From Propionibacteriaceae bacterium (GTDB lineage: Bacteria > Actinomycetota > Actinomycetes > Propionibacteriales > Propionibacteriaceae): a stretch of 8,518 nt of DNA. Each line of letters opens with the position of its first letter. The stretch's first letter is position 1. The notes below the pieces were generated by a model that saw nothing but the letters and a program-made list of their open reading frames with translations, made no database searches and was not told the origin of the DNA. The stretch spans positions 1-8,518 of the forward strand of contig JAITSW010000222.1 in the NCBI GenBank assembly GCA_031287505.1. Direction: 5' to 3'. Below are positions 1-6,243 of this stretch, one piece after another. A program made the position numbers and the translations under genes.

Positions 1-250
1 TCCAAACCCAATCGGTAGCCACCTGGGTGCCCAGGTCGCCGCGGACGATGACGTCTGGCTTGGCAGTACCTTTGCGTATGGCAATCTCTGCCGGGGTAGA
101 TTTTAGCGACGCCGGGTCGGGGGCGTTACCCGGGGTATGGGTGGGAATAATAATCGCCGTTACGGTGATACTAGCCAGGTTTGCGCTTTGGCTTTGCTCC
201 GCGTCACGTAGCCAAGCCCACAACTCGCCAAGATCGGGATCAGCACTCAC
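1..250 (-). CDS. Probable family 2 glycosyltransferase, N-terminal fragment (cut by window edge)
   Basis: The first 83 codons of a minus-strand gene run off the left edge. A hydrophobic beta-strand (VTAIIIPTH, residues 30-38) opens a Rossmann-like fold. PDVIV (65-69) and then TDWVW (79-83) follow, spaced like the start of actinobacterial GT-A glycosyltransferases, where a strand, 'PD.V.V' and '(S/T)DW.W(F/L)LHDD' lead to the nucleotide-sugar site. The catalytic part lies outside the window, so the family call is inference. A large glycosyltransferase beside whiB2 is common in this phylum and fits the nearby manC and LCP genes. The loop after the first strand is diverged. The start is uncertain: an in-frame TTG at 259 is the only alternative, no in-frame ATG exists, and neither start has a good Shine-Dalgarno. 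The gap from the whiB2 stop is 53 nt, so co-transcription is possible. Confidence 0.55.
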   Translation of the reverse strand, partial: MSADPDLGELWAWLRDAEQSQSANLASITVTAIIIPTHTPGNAPDPASLKSTPAEIAIRKGTAKPDVIVRGDLGTQVATDWVW

Positions 251-303
251 AGCAGACAAGTCTAGGGCTTTCGCTTGGCCACCGCCCCTTACACTTCCTA
301 TGC

Positions 304-561
304 CTACGCGCTTATGCTCTTCTTCAGGCGTCGGCGTTCACGCTCTGACATACCACCCCAGATACCAAAGCGCTCATCGTGAGCCAAGGCAAACTCAAGG
401 CATTCAGAACGGACTTCGCAAGAGAGGCAGACACGCTTGGCCTCCCGGGTAGAGCCGCCCTTTTCAGGGTAGAAGGCTTCTGGATCTGTCTGCGCGCAAA
501 AGGCACGCTCGCGCCAATTGGGGGCACTGTCGTCAATGACGACCAAAGTCACCTGTGACAT
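304..561 (-). CDS. whiB2: WhiB2/WhmD-type iron-sulfur transcriptional regulator
   Basis: An 85-residue protein of usual WhiB size. Four cysteines, C22, C45, C48 and C54 (C-x22-C-x2-C-x5-C), are the ligands for the 4Fe-4S cluster. The GIWGG turn is at 66-70, followed by the basic C-terminal stretch ERERRRLKK that contacts DNA. The segment CAQTDPEAFYPEKGGSTREA (22-41) and AHDERFGIWGG are close to M. tuberculosis WhiB2 as remembered, so the subfamily call is strong. In that family WhiB2/WhmD (WhiB in Streptomyces) works with WhiA to control septation and is essential in mycobacteria. The ATG at 561 is preceded by AAGGGGG with a 3-nt gap, a good ribosome site. The N-terminal 15 residues are short and unlike mycobacterial WhiB2. 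A possible promoter and a perfect palindrome lie upstream; the partial glycosyltransferase follows. Confidence 0.95.
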   Translation of the reverse strand: MSQVTLVVIDDSAPNWRERAFCAQTDPEAFYPEKGGSTREAKRVCLSCEVRSECLEFALAHDERFGIWGGMSERERRRLKKSISA

Positions 562-593
562 TTTCCCCCTTGCTTGAAATCTGTCGCGGACTA

Positions 594-611
594 AATCACA
601 TGGATGTGATT
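594..611. promoter_or_regulatory. 18-bp palindrome, likely operator of whiB2
   Basis: AATCACAT-GG-ATGTGATT is a perfect 8-bp inverted repeat around a 2-bp centre. Its near edge is 32 nt upstream of the whiB2 ATG, where transcription would start from the candidate promoter at 617-647. Flanking CTA and TAG extend the symmetry if one extra A on the left is ignored. Size and symmetry suit a dimeric regulator. The half-sites point the opposite way from a CRP/GlxR site (TGTGA-N6-TCACA). The regulator is unknown; BldD, which controls whiB in Streptomyces, is one candidate but the motif match is not established. Confidence 0.5.
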
Positions 612-616
612 AGACA

Positions 617-647
617 ACAGTACACGCCCTATGTGGAAACGCGTCAA
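617..647 (-). promoter_or_regulatory. Candidate sigma-70-type promoter of whiB2
   Basis: On the minus strand TTGACG (642-647) could be a -35 element and TACTGT (617-622) a -10 element. The 19-bp spacer is longer than the usual 17. Transcription would start around 610, at the edge of the palindrome, giving a leader of about 50 nt. This is a sequence match only. Confidence 0.35.
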
Positions 648-743
648 CTCGAGATTTTCGTTATCATAAAATGAGACGGCATTGCATTGCGTTCTTCTTC
701 ATTATATTTCAAACAGCTACGTTGATCGGCAATGGCAAGATAA

Positions 744-1823
744 CTACACGAACTCAGGGCCAGCCTTATCCGATAGCTTCGAGACCAGTTTCTTGATACG
801 CTCGGCTTTCGCCACCGGGACGACGAGAGTGGCGTCTTTGGTGCGGACGATCACCAGGCCGGAAACCCCGACAACCCCGACAACCGCGTTCGGATCTTCG
901 TTGATAATGATGTTCTCGGATGAATCGACGGTGACACTCAGACCGGCGATGGCGTTGCCGTCCACATCAGAATCGAGAATGTCGGCCAGGGAACCGTAGC
1001 CGCCCACATCCCGCCAATCTACATTCAATGCCACCACGGCAACTTTTACATCGCTCTTCTTTTCATTGGAGATGGGTTCCATAATCCCGTAGTCGATAGA
1101 AGTGCGCTTGAGCGTTGGGAAGACCTCGTTGAGTTTCCCCGGGTGGGCGGCAAGCTCGGTGACGCCGTCGTAAGACTGTGGGAAATACTTCTTCAATTGG
1201 CGCAAGAAAGTGGACGCCCTCCAGCAAAAGAGCCCGGCATTCCACCAGTATTTGCCAGATTCCAAATACTCCTCAGCCACCTTGCGCTTGGGCTTTTCGA
1301 CGAATTTGGCCACCTCAAAGGCACCCTTGACATCCGGGATTTTATCGCCGCGTCGGATATACCCAAAGCCGGTGTGCGGATGAGTGGGGACGACGCCCAA
1401 GGTGACAAACACATTTGGGTCGGCCTCCACCAGGGCATAGGCCTTCTCGAAAGACTTGACGAATTTCTTCATCGGGTCGATGAGCTGGTCTGCCGTAATC
1501 TGCGCGATGACCGCTTCTGGGTCGCGAGCTTGCAATACCGCCGCCGGCCAAGCTGCGGCATTCAGCGAATCGCGCCCTTCCGGCTCGCCCAAGATATTCT
1601 CGGCACGCAAGCCGGGAATCTGCCTGGCAACCTCGTCAACGTAAGCAGCGCCGGTCACCACCAAGACCTGCTCGGCGGGCACCAAAGCCGCTGCCCGGTC
1701 GAAAGCTTTTTGGAGCAAAGACTTGCCCTCGATCAACGGGAGCAGCTGTTTGGGCGTCCCCTGCTTAGAAAGCGGCCACAACCTTGTGCCCACTCCACCT
1801 GCCATTATCACCACATATCGCAT
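744..1823 (-). CDS. manC: Mannose-1-phosphate guanylyltransferase (GDP-mannose pyrophosphorylase)
   Basis: A 359-residue cytoplasmic enzyme that joins GTP and mannose-1-phosphate into GDP-mannose and pyrophosphate, the mannosyl donor for envelope polymers and glycolipids. The nucleotidyltransferase signature GGVGTRLWPLSKQGTPKQ is at residues 9-26. EPEGRDS (80-86), TGFGYI (151-156), FVEKP (174-178), WNAGLF (194-199), TSIDYGIMEP (241-250) and DWRDVGGY (269-276) follow in the family order. It lacks the C-terminal cupin isomerase of bifunctional ManC/AlgA enzymes, so it is the short single-function form; it is also unlike the hexapeptide-repeat GMPP of M. tuberculosis (Rv3264c). One oddity is TADQ at 110-113, where relatives usually read ADH. 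Starts at ATG 1823 with only a weak AGG upstream. Divergent from the lipoprotein gene at 1904; no convincing terminator before whiB2. Confidence 0.93.
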   Translation of the reverse strand: MRYVVIMAGGVGTRLWPLSKQGTPKQLLPLIEGKSLLQKAFDRAAALVPAEQVLVVTGAAYVDEVARQIPGLRAENILGEPEGRDSLNAAAWPAAVLQARDPEAVIAQITADQLIDPMKKFVKSFEKAYALVEADPNVFVTLGVVPTHPHTGFGYIRRGDKIPDVKGAFEVAKFVEKPKRKVAEEYLESGKYWWNAGLFCWRASTFLRQLKKYFPQSYDGVTELAAHPGKLNEVFPTLKRTSIDYGIMEPISNEKKSDVKVAVVALNVDWRDVGGYGSLADILDSDVDGNAIAGLSVTVDSSENIIINEDPNAVVGVVGVSGLVIVRTKDATLVVPVAKAERIKKLVSKLSDKAGPEFV

Positions 1824-1893
1824 GTGAAGAGCCTACGACAAAGTTGCCCAGCGCGTAATGAAGTATCCTGCTTGAAGGCAATTTGTTCGACGC

Positions 1894-1898
1894 GGAGG
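1894..1898 (+). promoter_or_regulatory. Shine-Dalgarno that fixes the lipoprotein start at ATG 1904
   Basis: GGAGG sits 5 nt before the ATG at 1904. An in-frame TTG at 1883 would add seven residues (MFDAEGS) before the signal peptide, but it overlaps this site and has no ribosome site of its own. A possible -10 element, TATCCT, is at 1864-1869, without a good -35. Confidence 0.8.
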
Positions 1899-1903
1899 GC
1901 AGC

Positions 1904-2758
1904 ATGGCAGATTTACACAGACGATCCTTTCTCGGAATAGCGTTGGCGCTGACGTTGCTCGTCGGCTGTTCTACCTCGGTGCCGGTGCCTAAAACGTCCC
2001 CCACCGGGTCGATTCGCGCCCAGCTAGACGAAGCCATCAAGATCATCGCAAACGGCAGTGACAAACTTGGCGTTTTCATCCTTGACCTCAACAGCGGGGA
2101 AACCTACAGCCACAACGGCGAATACGCTTCCCAAAACGCGTCCATGATCAAACCGATGATCGTGCTGATGGCGCTGCGCAAAGCCGCCGCCGATGGTGGC
2201 ACACCTACCAATGAACAGCTGGAATTGGCCGCCAAAGCCATCCGGGAATCTGACAATGACGCTGCTTCAACGCTGTGGGAGTATGCCGGCGGGGCAGATG
2301 CCTACCAAGCTCTGGCTGCAGATTTGGGGATGGAAAACACCCATCGCCAAGATGGCAAACCTGATTGGTCGTGGACGTGGACCACCCCGGAAGACCAGGT
2401 CGCTTTGGTCACCGCGCTGGCAGAGGGAAACGCGGCACTGCCCGATAGCGACCGAGAATTCGTCTTCAACCTGATGGCCGAAGTGAAAGAAGACCAAACT
2501 TGGGGCGTCGGCACTCCCCGCTTGAATGCGGAAACTGCCAAAGACGCCCTCGAAGTCCACCTCAAGAACGGCTGGGTGCAGTTCAAGTCGTCTGATGGCC
2601 TGTGGGCGGTAAACTCAATGGGGCAACTCGAAGGGGAAGGGCGCCATTACCGGCTGGCCATCATGAGCCGCACTCCTGATTTTGACACCGGACGCGAAAC
2701 CGCCAGCGCCATAGGGCAGTGGGTTTACAACATTCTCGGCACCGGAAGCCTTGACTAA
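1904..2758 (+). CDS. Tat-type lipoprotein serine hydrolase, class A beta-lactamase fold
   Basis: A 284-residue exported lipoprotein. HRRSFLG (5-11) is a twin-arginine motif, a hydrophobic core follows, and LVGC ending at C22 is a lipobox, so the mature protein should be anchored outside the membrane by C22. The three motifs of the penicillin-recognising fold are present: SMIK (80-83, nucleophile S80 and K83), SDN (116-118) and KNG (221-223, in place of KTG/KSG). The omega-loop E-x-x-L-N that supplies the deacylating glutamate of true class A beta-lactamases is not seen between SDN and TTPED (160-164). Resistance activity is therefore unlikely; a peptidoglycan-related peptidase or non-hydrolysing role is more plausible, but the substrate is unknown. 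The family is common in actinobacteria (Pfam Beta-lactamase2 type). Divergent from manC, convergent with the LCP gene. Confidence 0.85.
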   Translation: MADLHRRSFLGIALALTLLVGCSTSVPVPKTSPTGSIRAQLDEAIKIIANGSDKLGVFILDLNSGETYSHNGEYASQNASMIKPMIVLMALRKAAADGGTPTNEQLELAAKAIRESDNDAASTLWEYAGGADAYQALAADLGMENTHRQDGKPDWSWTWTTPEDQVALVTALAEGNAALPDSDREFVFNLMAEVKEDQTWGVGTPRLNAETAKDALEVHLKNGWVQFKSSDGLWAVNSMGQLEGEGRHYRLAIMSRTPDFDTGRETASAIGQWVYNILGTGSLD

Positions 2759-2788
2759 ACTCCATCTCCCAGCGCCTCTTCAGCGCCA

Positions 2789-2820
2789 TCCGGGTCTTAC
2801 CCGGAATCTGGGCCACCCAG
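2789..2820. terminator. Tandem hairpins between convergent genes
   Basis: TCCGGGT-ctt-ACCCGGA (2789-2805) is a perfect 7-bp stem with a 3-nt loop. CTGGG-cca-CCCAG (2808-2820) follows at once, with a 5-bp stem. They lie between the stops of the lipoprotein gene (2758) and the LCP gene (2853), so they could stop transcription from both sides. Neither has a U-tract, which is frequent for terminators in high-G+C bacteria but makes the call less certain. Confidence 0.55.
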
Positions 2821-2852
2821 CGGATCGATTAGCCGGCTTGGAACCGACTAGG

Positions 2853-4322
2853 CTATTTCGAAACCTTGCAGATGTCGTCTAGATCGTCGGTGCGGTTTTT
2901 GGAGGACGAAGCTGAGGGCTTTGGTTTGGGCTTGGCCGAAGCGCTGCCGTTTGCCGGGGCACTCGGCTGGGAAGCGCTTGGCTGAGCCGTCGCCGCCTCG
3001 TCTTTGGCTTCAGATTCGGCGATAGCGTCGGCTACCACGGCACGGATCTTCTCGAAATCTGGTTTTACCGGCTTGATCAGCGGCGGTGTGAAACTCACCG
3101 AAGCCATCGGCAAATCCTTCATCAGGGTCGCCAACGTCAGCATTGTCGGGATCTGATCTGCCGACAGATTAGTGGCCACCGTCTTGCCGGACGCCTTGGC
3201 GATGTCGTTGAAGTTGGTGATGACCTGCACCGGGTCAAGCTGCTTGACCATGGCGTTCATCACGCACTTTTGCCGCACCATGCGTTCGTAATCAGAGGAA
3301 TACTCGCGGGAACGGGCAAACCAAAGCGCGTTGAACCCATCCAAATGAACATTCTTTCCTGGTTCAATCCAACCGTAAACGCCCTTCTTGGAGTTCAAAG
3401 AGCCAATCGGCACGCGCTTGCCAATGTCTAGGCGAATACCGCCCAAGGCGTCGATCAAGTGCCTAAAACCGCTGAGATCGACCATAGCCCAGTAATTGAT
3501 CTTCAATCCCAGAATCTCTTCGATCACGCCGGCAGTAGCGGTGACTCCAGGATATTTGTCGCCTGGGAAGAGCTTCTTGTTGTTATCTGCGAGGGTATAG
3601 ACCGCATTGAGCAGGCATTCTTGGCTCTTGCACCAGTAACCATTTGGGTATTTCGAATACAAAGGTGAATCTTTGGGGAACGGCGCCCTCTGCAAGTTGC
3701 GCGGCAAGCTGAACAGCACCGTCCGGCCAGTTGCGGCGTCTATGGAAGCGACCGTCATAGAGTCTGGACGAATGCCCGGACGCGAACCGGCGGCATCCCC
3801 GCCGAGCAGCAAAATGTTGTATCGCCCTTGCTGGACTTCGGTTGCGCCGCCACCTTGGAGAACATCCCCCACAAAGGAGGCCTGCCCATCAAAGAAGCCA
3901 TAGGCGACTACCGAGGTGCCCGTCACCGCAAAGGCCAAAACCAAGGCCAGCGAGCCGGAAAACACTTTGCCCTTGGCACTCATTTGACGCGGGTTGGCGA
4001 TGCGCCAAGCGTCAAGCAGGAGCAGTCCCCAGCCGATGCCGATGATCGGAACCCCCCAGGCCAGGATTGTCAGCGTGATGGGGTTGAAGTAAACCATGCT
4101 CAAGAAACCCGGGGCTATCAGGGCGACAACCAGCAAAAGCAGCACCATGGCAACACTGGCCTGCCAGAGCCGAAATGCCGGACGTCCGGCATGCTTGTTG
4201 CCGGCCGCTATCTGAGCCGAGCCCGGAGCGATGAGGTCGAACAGCACCAGAGCCAGTCCGCGACGCAAAGCTATACCCGCAGAACGGCTGGCAGGGGATG
4301 GAGGCTGTGACGGGGAACTCAC
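2853..4322 (-). CDS. LytR-CpsA-Psr (LCP) family cell-wall glycopolymer ligase
   Basis: A 489-residue membrane protein. LCP enzymes move a glycopolymer from its lipid diphosphate carrier to peptidoglycan outside the membrane. The N-terminal 145 residues hold hydrophobic segments near 20-40, 54-79, 82-104 and 122-144, more than the single segment of many LCP proteins. The catalytic domain spans about 165-415: RPDSM (185-189), LPRNL (206-210) and ARSREYSSDYERMVRQ (336-351) carry the conserved Arg/Asp residues that bind the pyrophosphate and metal. Cysteines occur at 231, 236, 353 and 485. Residues 445-475 are a low-complexity Pro/Ser/Ala/Lys tail that may reach into the wall. It resembles M. tuberculosis Rv3267, an arabinogalactan ligase; the polymer here is unknown. 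Start is GTG 4322 with only GAAAG next to it, so it is less certain. purE lies 61 nt upstream. Confidence 0.92.
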   Translation of the reverse strand: MSSPSQPPSPASRSAGIALRRGLALVLFDLIAPGSAQIAAGNKHAGRPAFRLWQASVAMVLLLLVVALIAPGFLSMVYFNPITLTILAWGVPIIGIGWGLLLLDAWRIANPRQMSAKGKVFSGSLALVLAFAVTGTSVVAYGFFDGQASFVGDVLQGGGATEVQQGRYNILLLGGDAAGSRPGIRPDSMTVASIDAATGRTVLFSLPRNLQRAPFPKDSPLYSKYPNGYWCKSQECLLNAVYTLADNNKKLFPGDKYPGVTATAGVIEEILGLKINYWAMVDLSGFRHLIDALGGIRLDIGKRVPIGSLNSKKGVYGWIEPGKNVHLDGFNALWFARSREYSSDYERMVRQKCVMNAMVKQLDPVQVITNFNDIAKASGKTVATNLSADQIPTMLTLATLMKDLPMASVSFTPPLIKPVKPDFEKIRAVVADAIAESEAKDEAATAQPSASQPSAPANGSASAKPKPKPSASSSKNRTDDLDDICKVSK

Positions 4323-4354
4323 CTTTCTAGTATGGCCAGACCCCGACCCAAATA

Positions 4355-4379
4355 TCCCTCAGGCACGCCGAGCGAGGGA
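4355..4379 (-). terminator. Weak hairpin after purE
   Basis: On the minus strand TCCCTC (4379-4374) can pair with GAGGGA (4360-4355), with an inner GG/CC pairing and unpaired bases between, followed by the short T-run of TATTT. It begins a few nt after the purE stop and could partly separate purE from the LCP gene. The stem is broken and the call is weak. Confidence 0.3.
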
Positions 4380-4383
4380 GTAT

Positions 4384-4884
4384 CTACAGCACTTGATCGC
4401 GGACAATTGCACCTTTTGCCTGCGCCTGGGCTTTTATCGTCGCCTGAAATTCCACAATCTTTTCGCGCAAAGCCGGATCGCCGGCAGCCAAGATGCGCAC
4501 TGCCAACAGCCCGGCATTGCGGGCATTGTCAACCCCCACGGTTGCCACCGGCACGCCAGCCGGCATCTGAACGATAGAGAGCAGCGAATCCAGGCCGTCG
4601 AGATTCTTTAGGGCGACCGGCACCCCGATAACCGGCAGCGGCGTCCCAGCTGCCAGAACCCCTGGAAGGTGGGCTGCCCCCCCGGCACCCGCAATGATTA
4701 CCTCGATGCCGCGCTCGGCGGCCGTCTTCGCATAGTCCAAGGTTTCGACGGGCATCCGGTGTGCGGAAAGAACGTCCGCCTCCCAAGCGATGCCAAACTC
4801 CGCCAAGGCTTCCCCGGCAGCTTTCATCTTCGGCCAATCCGAATCCGATCCCATGATTATTCCGACTCGCGGTTTCCGGCTCAT
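4384..4884 (-). CDS. purE: N5-carboxyaminoimidazole ribonucleotide mutase
   Basis: A 166-residue class I PurE, the usual length. It turns N5-CAIR into 4-carboxy-AIR in de novo purine synthesis, in the cytoplasm, as an octamer. GSDSDW (12-17) binds the phosphate and catalytic site, SAHR (40-43) includes the catalytic H42, and [11 protein letters not shown] (65-75) carries H72. All expected residues are present. Start is ATG 4884 with AAAGGA 5 nt upstream, a good ribosome site. PurE normally receives its substrate from PurK, often encoded next door, but no purK is in the window; the neighbour on the 5' side is the divergent S51 peptidase gene. Confidence 0.97.
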   Translation of the reverse strand: MSRKPRVGIIMGSDSDWPKMKAAGEALAEFGIAWEADVLSAHRMPVETLDYAKTAAERGIEVIIAGAGGAAHLPGVLAAGTPLPVIGVPVALKNLDGLDSLLSIVQMPAGVPVATVGVDNARNAGLLAVRILAAGDPALREKIVEFQATIKAQAQAKGAIVRDQVL

Positions 4885-4917
4885 CAGCGTCCTTTCAGTT
4901 ATCGTACGTCGCCCAGC

Positions 4918-4923
4918 ATAGTA
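4918..4923 (-). promoter_or_regulatory. Candidate -10 element of purE
   Basis: TACTAT on the minus strand would place the transcription start near 4911, about 27 nt before the purE ATG. No good -35 hexamer is found at the expected distance, so support is limited. Confidence 0.3.
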
Positions 4924-4950
4924 TTTAGCGCCCCGCAGTGCCTTTGGCAG

Positions 4951-4972
4951 CTAGAACGGAGGTGCCTTCTAG
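4951..4972. promoter_or_regulatory. Inverted repeat in the purE/pepE divergent region
   Basis: CTAGAA (4951-4956) and TTCTAG (4967-4972) are exact inverted copies; inner GG and CC extend the stem past one unpaired C. The site sits between the divergent purE and S51 peptidase genes, about 32 nt before the peptidase ATG, where a repressor could act on either. No known actinobacterial operator is recognised. Confidence 0.3.
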
Positions 4973-5004
4973 TTATCTCGTGCTAACCGTGAGACAATTC
5001 ACCC

Positions 5005-5721
5005 ATGACTTCACATCTTGTTGCGGCTGGCGGCGGCGGGTTTTCTATGTCGAAAGACGGCCAACCCACTTCGTTGGACACCTTCTTGCTAGAGCTCACC
5101 GGAAAGACTTCTCCGAAGGTGTGCTTCGCCCCGACGGCATCTGCCGACGATCCGCGCTATGTGAACCAATTTTTAACGGCTTACGGCAAGCTACACGTGC
5201 ACCCGACGGTGCTCACCTTGTGGCGCAATGCCGGCCCTTCGCTCAATCGCCTTCGCGAGGCCGACCTAATCTTGATCGGTGCCGGCAGCACCGTGAATCT
5301 GATGGCACTGTGGCAAGCCCATGGAGCTGACTTGATCGTAAAGGAGCGGGTGGCGGCAAAAGACGACCTGGTGATCGGCGGTATCTCCGCCGGGGGATCC
5401 TGTTTCTTTGAGGGCACCATTACCGATACCTTCGGCGTGCCCGCAGTTTGGACAGGCGGCCTAGGACTGCTACCCGGCTCGTTCTGTTCGCATTTTGACG
5501 GTGAAGAACTCCGGGCGCCGGCCTACACCGAGGCTGTCGCAACAGGTGAGCTGCCTGGCGGCTATGCCGCCGATGACGGCGCTGCCATACATTACGTGGA
5601 CGGCAAGATCATGAATTTCATTGCCGAGAAAGAGGGGCCGGGAGTTTATTCCGTCCAGCCCAGCGCCGAGCCCACCGCATCAGGGGTGCTCCTCCAATCT
5701 GAAAAGATGTCTATTCTCTAG
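5005..5721 (+). CDS. Peptidase family S51 protein, dipeptidase E-like
   Basis: A 238-residue cytoplasmic serine peptidase of the S51 family, which includes alpha-aspartyl dipeptidase (PepE) and cyanophycinase. GGISAGG (125-131) is the nucleophile elbow with S128. LGLLPGSFCSHFD (153-165) carries the family histidine H163 in its usual setting. The N-terminal glycine turn AAGGGGFSM (7-15), IGAGSTVNLM (91-100, corresponding to the GG-N-T region) and AADDGAA (188-194) also match. Length suits PepE-like rather than the longer cyanophycinases. The substrate cannot be read from the sequence. ATG 5005 is chosen because the glycine-rich strand begins at once after it; no clear Shine-Dalgarno precedes it. 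Single gene, divergent from purE and convergent with gtrA. Confidence 0.9.
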   Translation: MTSHLVAAGGGGFSMSKDGQPTSLDTFLLELTGKTSPKVCFAPTASADDPRYVNQFLTAYGKLHVHPTVLTLWRNAGPSLNRLREADLILIGAGSTVNLMALWQAHGADLIVKERVAAKDDLVIGGISAGGSCFFEGTITDTFGVPAVWTGGLGLLPGSFCSHFDGEELRAPAYTEAVATGELPGGYAADDGAAIHYVDGKIMNFIAEKEGPGVYSVQPSAEPTASGVLLQSEKMSIL

Positions 5722-5740
5722 CTTTCCCGCAGGTTCGAGG

Positions 5741-5755
5741 TTGATCCCGGGTCAA
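5741..5755. terminator. Small hairpin after the S51 peptidase gene
   Basis: TTGATC-ccg-GGTCAA forms a 6-bp stem including one T-G pair, about 20 nt after the stop at 5721. There is no U-tract. The rest of the 113-nt convergent spacer up to gtrA shows no better structure. Confidence 0.25.
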
Positions 5756-5834
5756 GTTACCCACCTTGTGCCCCGGTTCTTCGCAGAGTCGGGATGACGT
5801 TGGGAATAGCGGCGGCTGTCTCGGCCTTGCCAAC

Positions 5835-6230
5835 TCAGGCGTTCTTGAAAATTACCCAGCGCTGTACGAAGAAATTCAACAGAGTCGGCAGTATCTGCGA
5901 AAAGGCAAACCCGAGGAACTGAGCCGCAACCCGCCAGGGCAATATCGCCTCCAGCCAGGGGTAGAGCAACGCGAAGACGCCCACATTTAGGGCGAACGCT
6001 GCCGCGTAAAGCACTGCCACCGCCGCAAAACGGCGTTTACTCGGGCCAGCTTCAAACGTCCACCGACGATTGAGCATGTAGGCGCTCAGCGTGCCGAAGA
6101 TATAGGAAACACCTTTGGCGATGTCGTGATTGACCCCAAAGGCCATTAAAAGCCACAAAATGCCAAAATCCACGACACCCGAGACAAGACCGACGATGAC
6201 GAATCGCCAAGCCTGAGTTTTTATCCCCAT
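5835..6230 (-). CDS. GtrA family membrane protein
   Basis: A 131-residue integral membrane protein of the GtrA (PF04138) family, whose members are linked to moving or flipping lipid-linked sugars such as polyprenyl-phosphate glucose. Four hydrophobic segments (about 10-31, 38-54, 68-90, 98-121) match the family fold. NRRWTF (54-59) after the second segment and NFFVQRWVIF (119-128) at the end are characteristic. It resembles M. tuberculosis Rv3277. The transported lipid is not known; the setting suggests cell-envelope glycan synthesis. ATG 6230 is 13 nt after the stop of the bPH2 gene, so the two are very likely one transcript. The ribosome site is weak (AGAG), which hints at coupling to the upstream gene. 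Confidence 0.9.
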   Translation of the reverse strand: MGIKTQAWRFVIVGLVSGVVDFGILWLLMAFGVNHDIAKGVSYIFGTLSAYMLNRRWTFEAGPSKRRFAAVAVLYAAAFALNVGVFALLYPWLEAILPWRVAAQFLGFAFSQILPTLLNFFVQRWVIFKNA

Positions 6231-6243
6231 AGATCTCTAGACG

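Noticed and set aside
27..452. Plus-strand open frame of 141 codons over the left end
   Set aside because: It lies antisense to whiB2 and the partial glycosyltransferase, has no motif, and is Arg/Pro/Ser-rich as shadow frames in this G+C range are.
594..611. CRP/GlxR binding site
   Set aside because: The half-sites run TCACA...TGTGA, the reverse of the CRP/GlxR arrangement, and the centre has the wrong length.
877..893. Short tandem repeat CCCGACAACC in manC
   Set aside because: It simply encodes repeated Val-Val-Gly in a beta-strand region (VVGVVGV) and does not disturb the frame.
1883..1903. TTG at 1883 as start of the lipoprotein gene
   Set aside because: GGAGG at 1894-1898 serves the ATG at 1904, and the Tat and lipobox signal peptide begins properly there.
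1143..1940. Plus-strand open frame of 265 codons opposite manC
   Set aside because: It is antisense to a well-supported manC and runs into the start of the lipoprotein gene in another frame; no recognisable domain.
5732..5740. GGTTCGAGG resembling a tRNA T-arm
   Set aside because: No acceptor, D or anticodon stems can be built around it, and the upstream bases are the end of the S51 peptidase gene.
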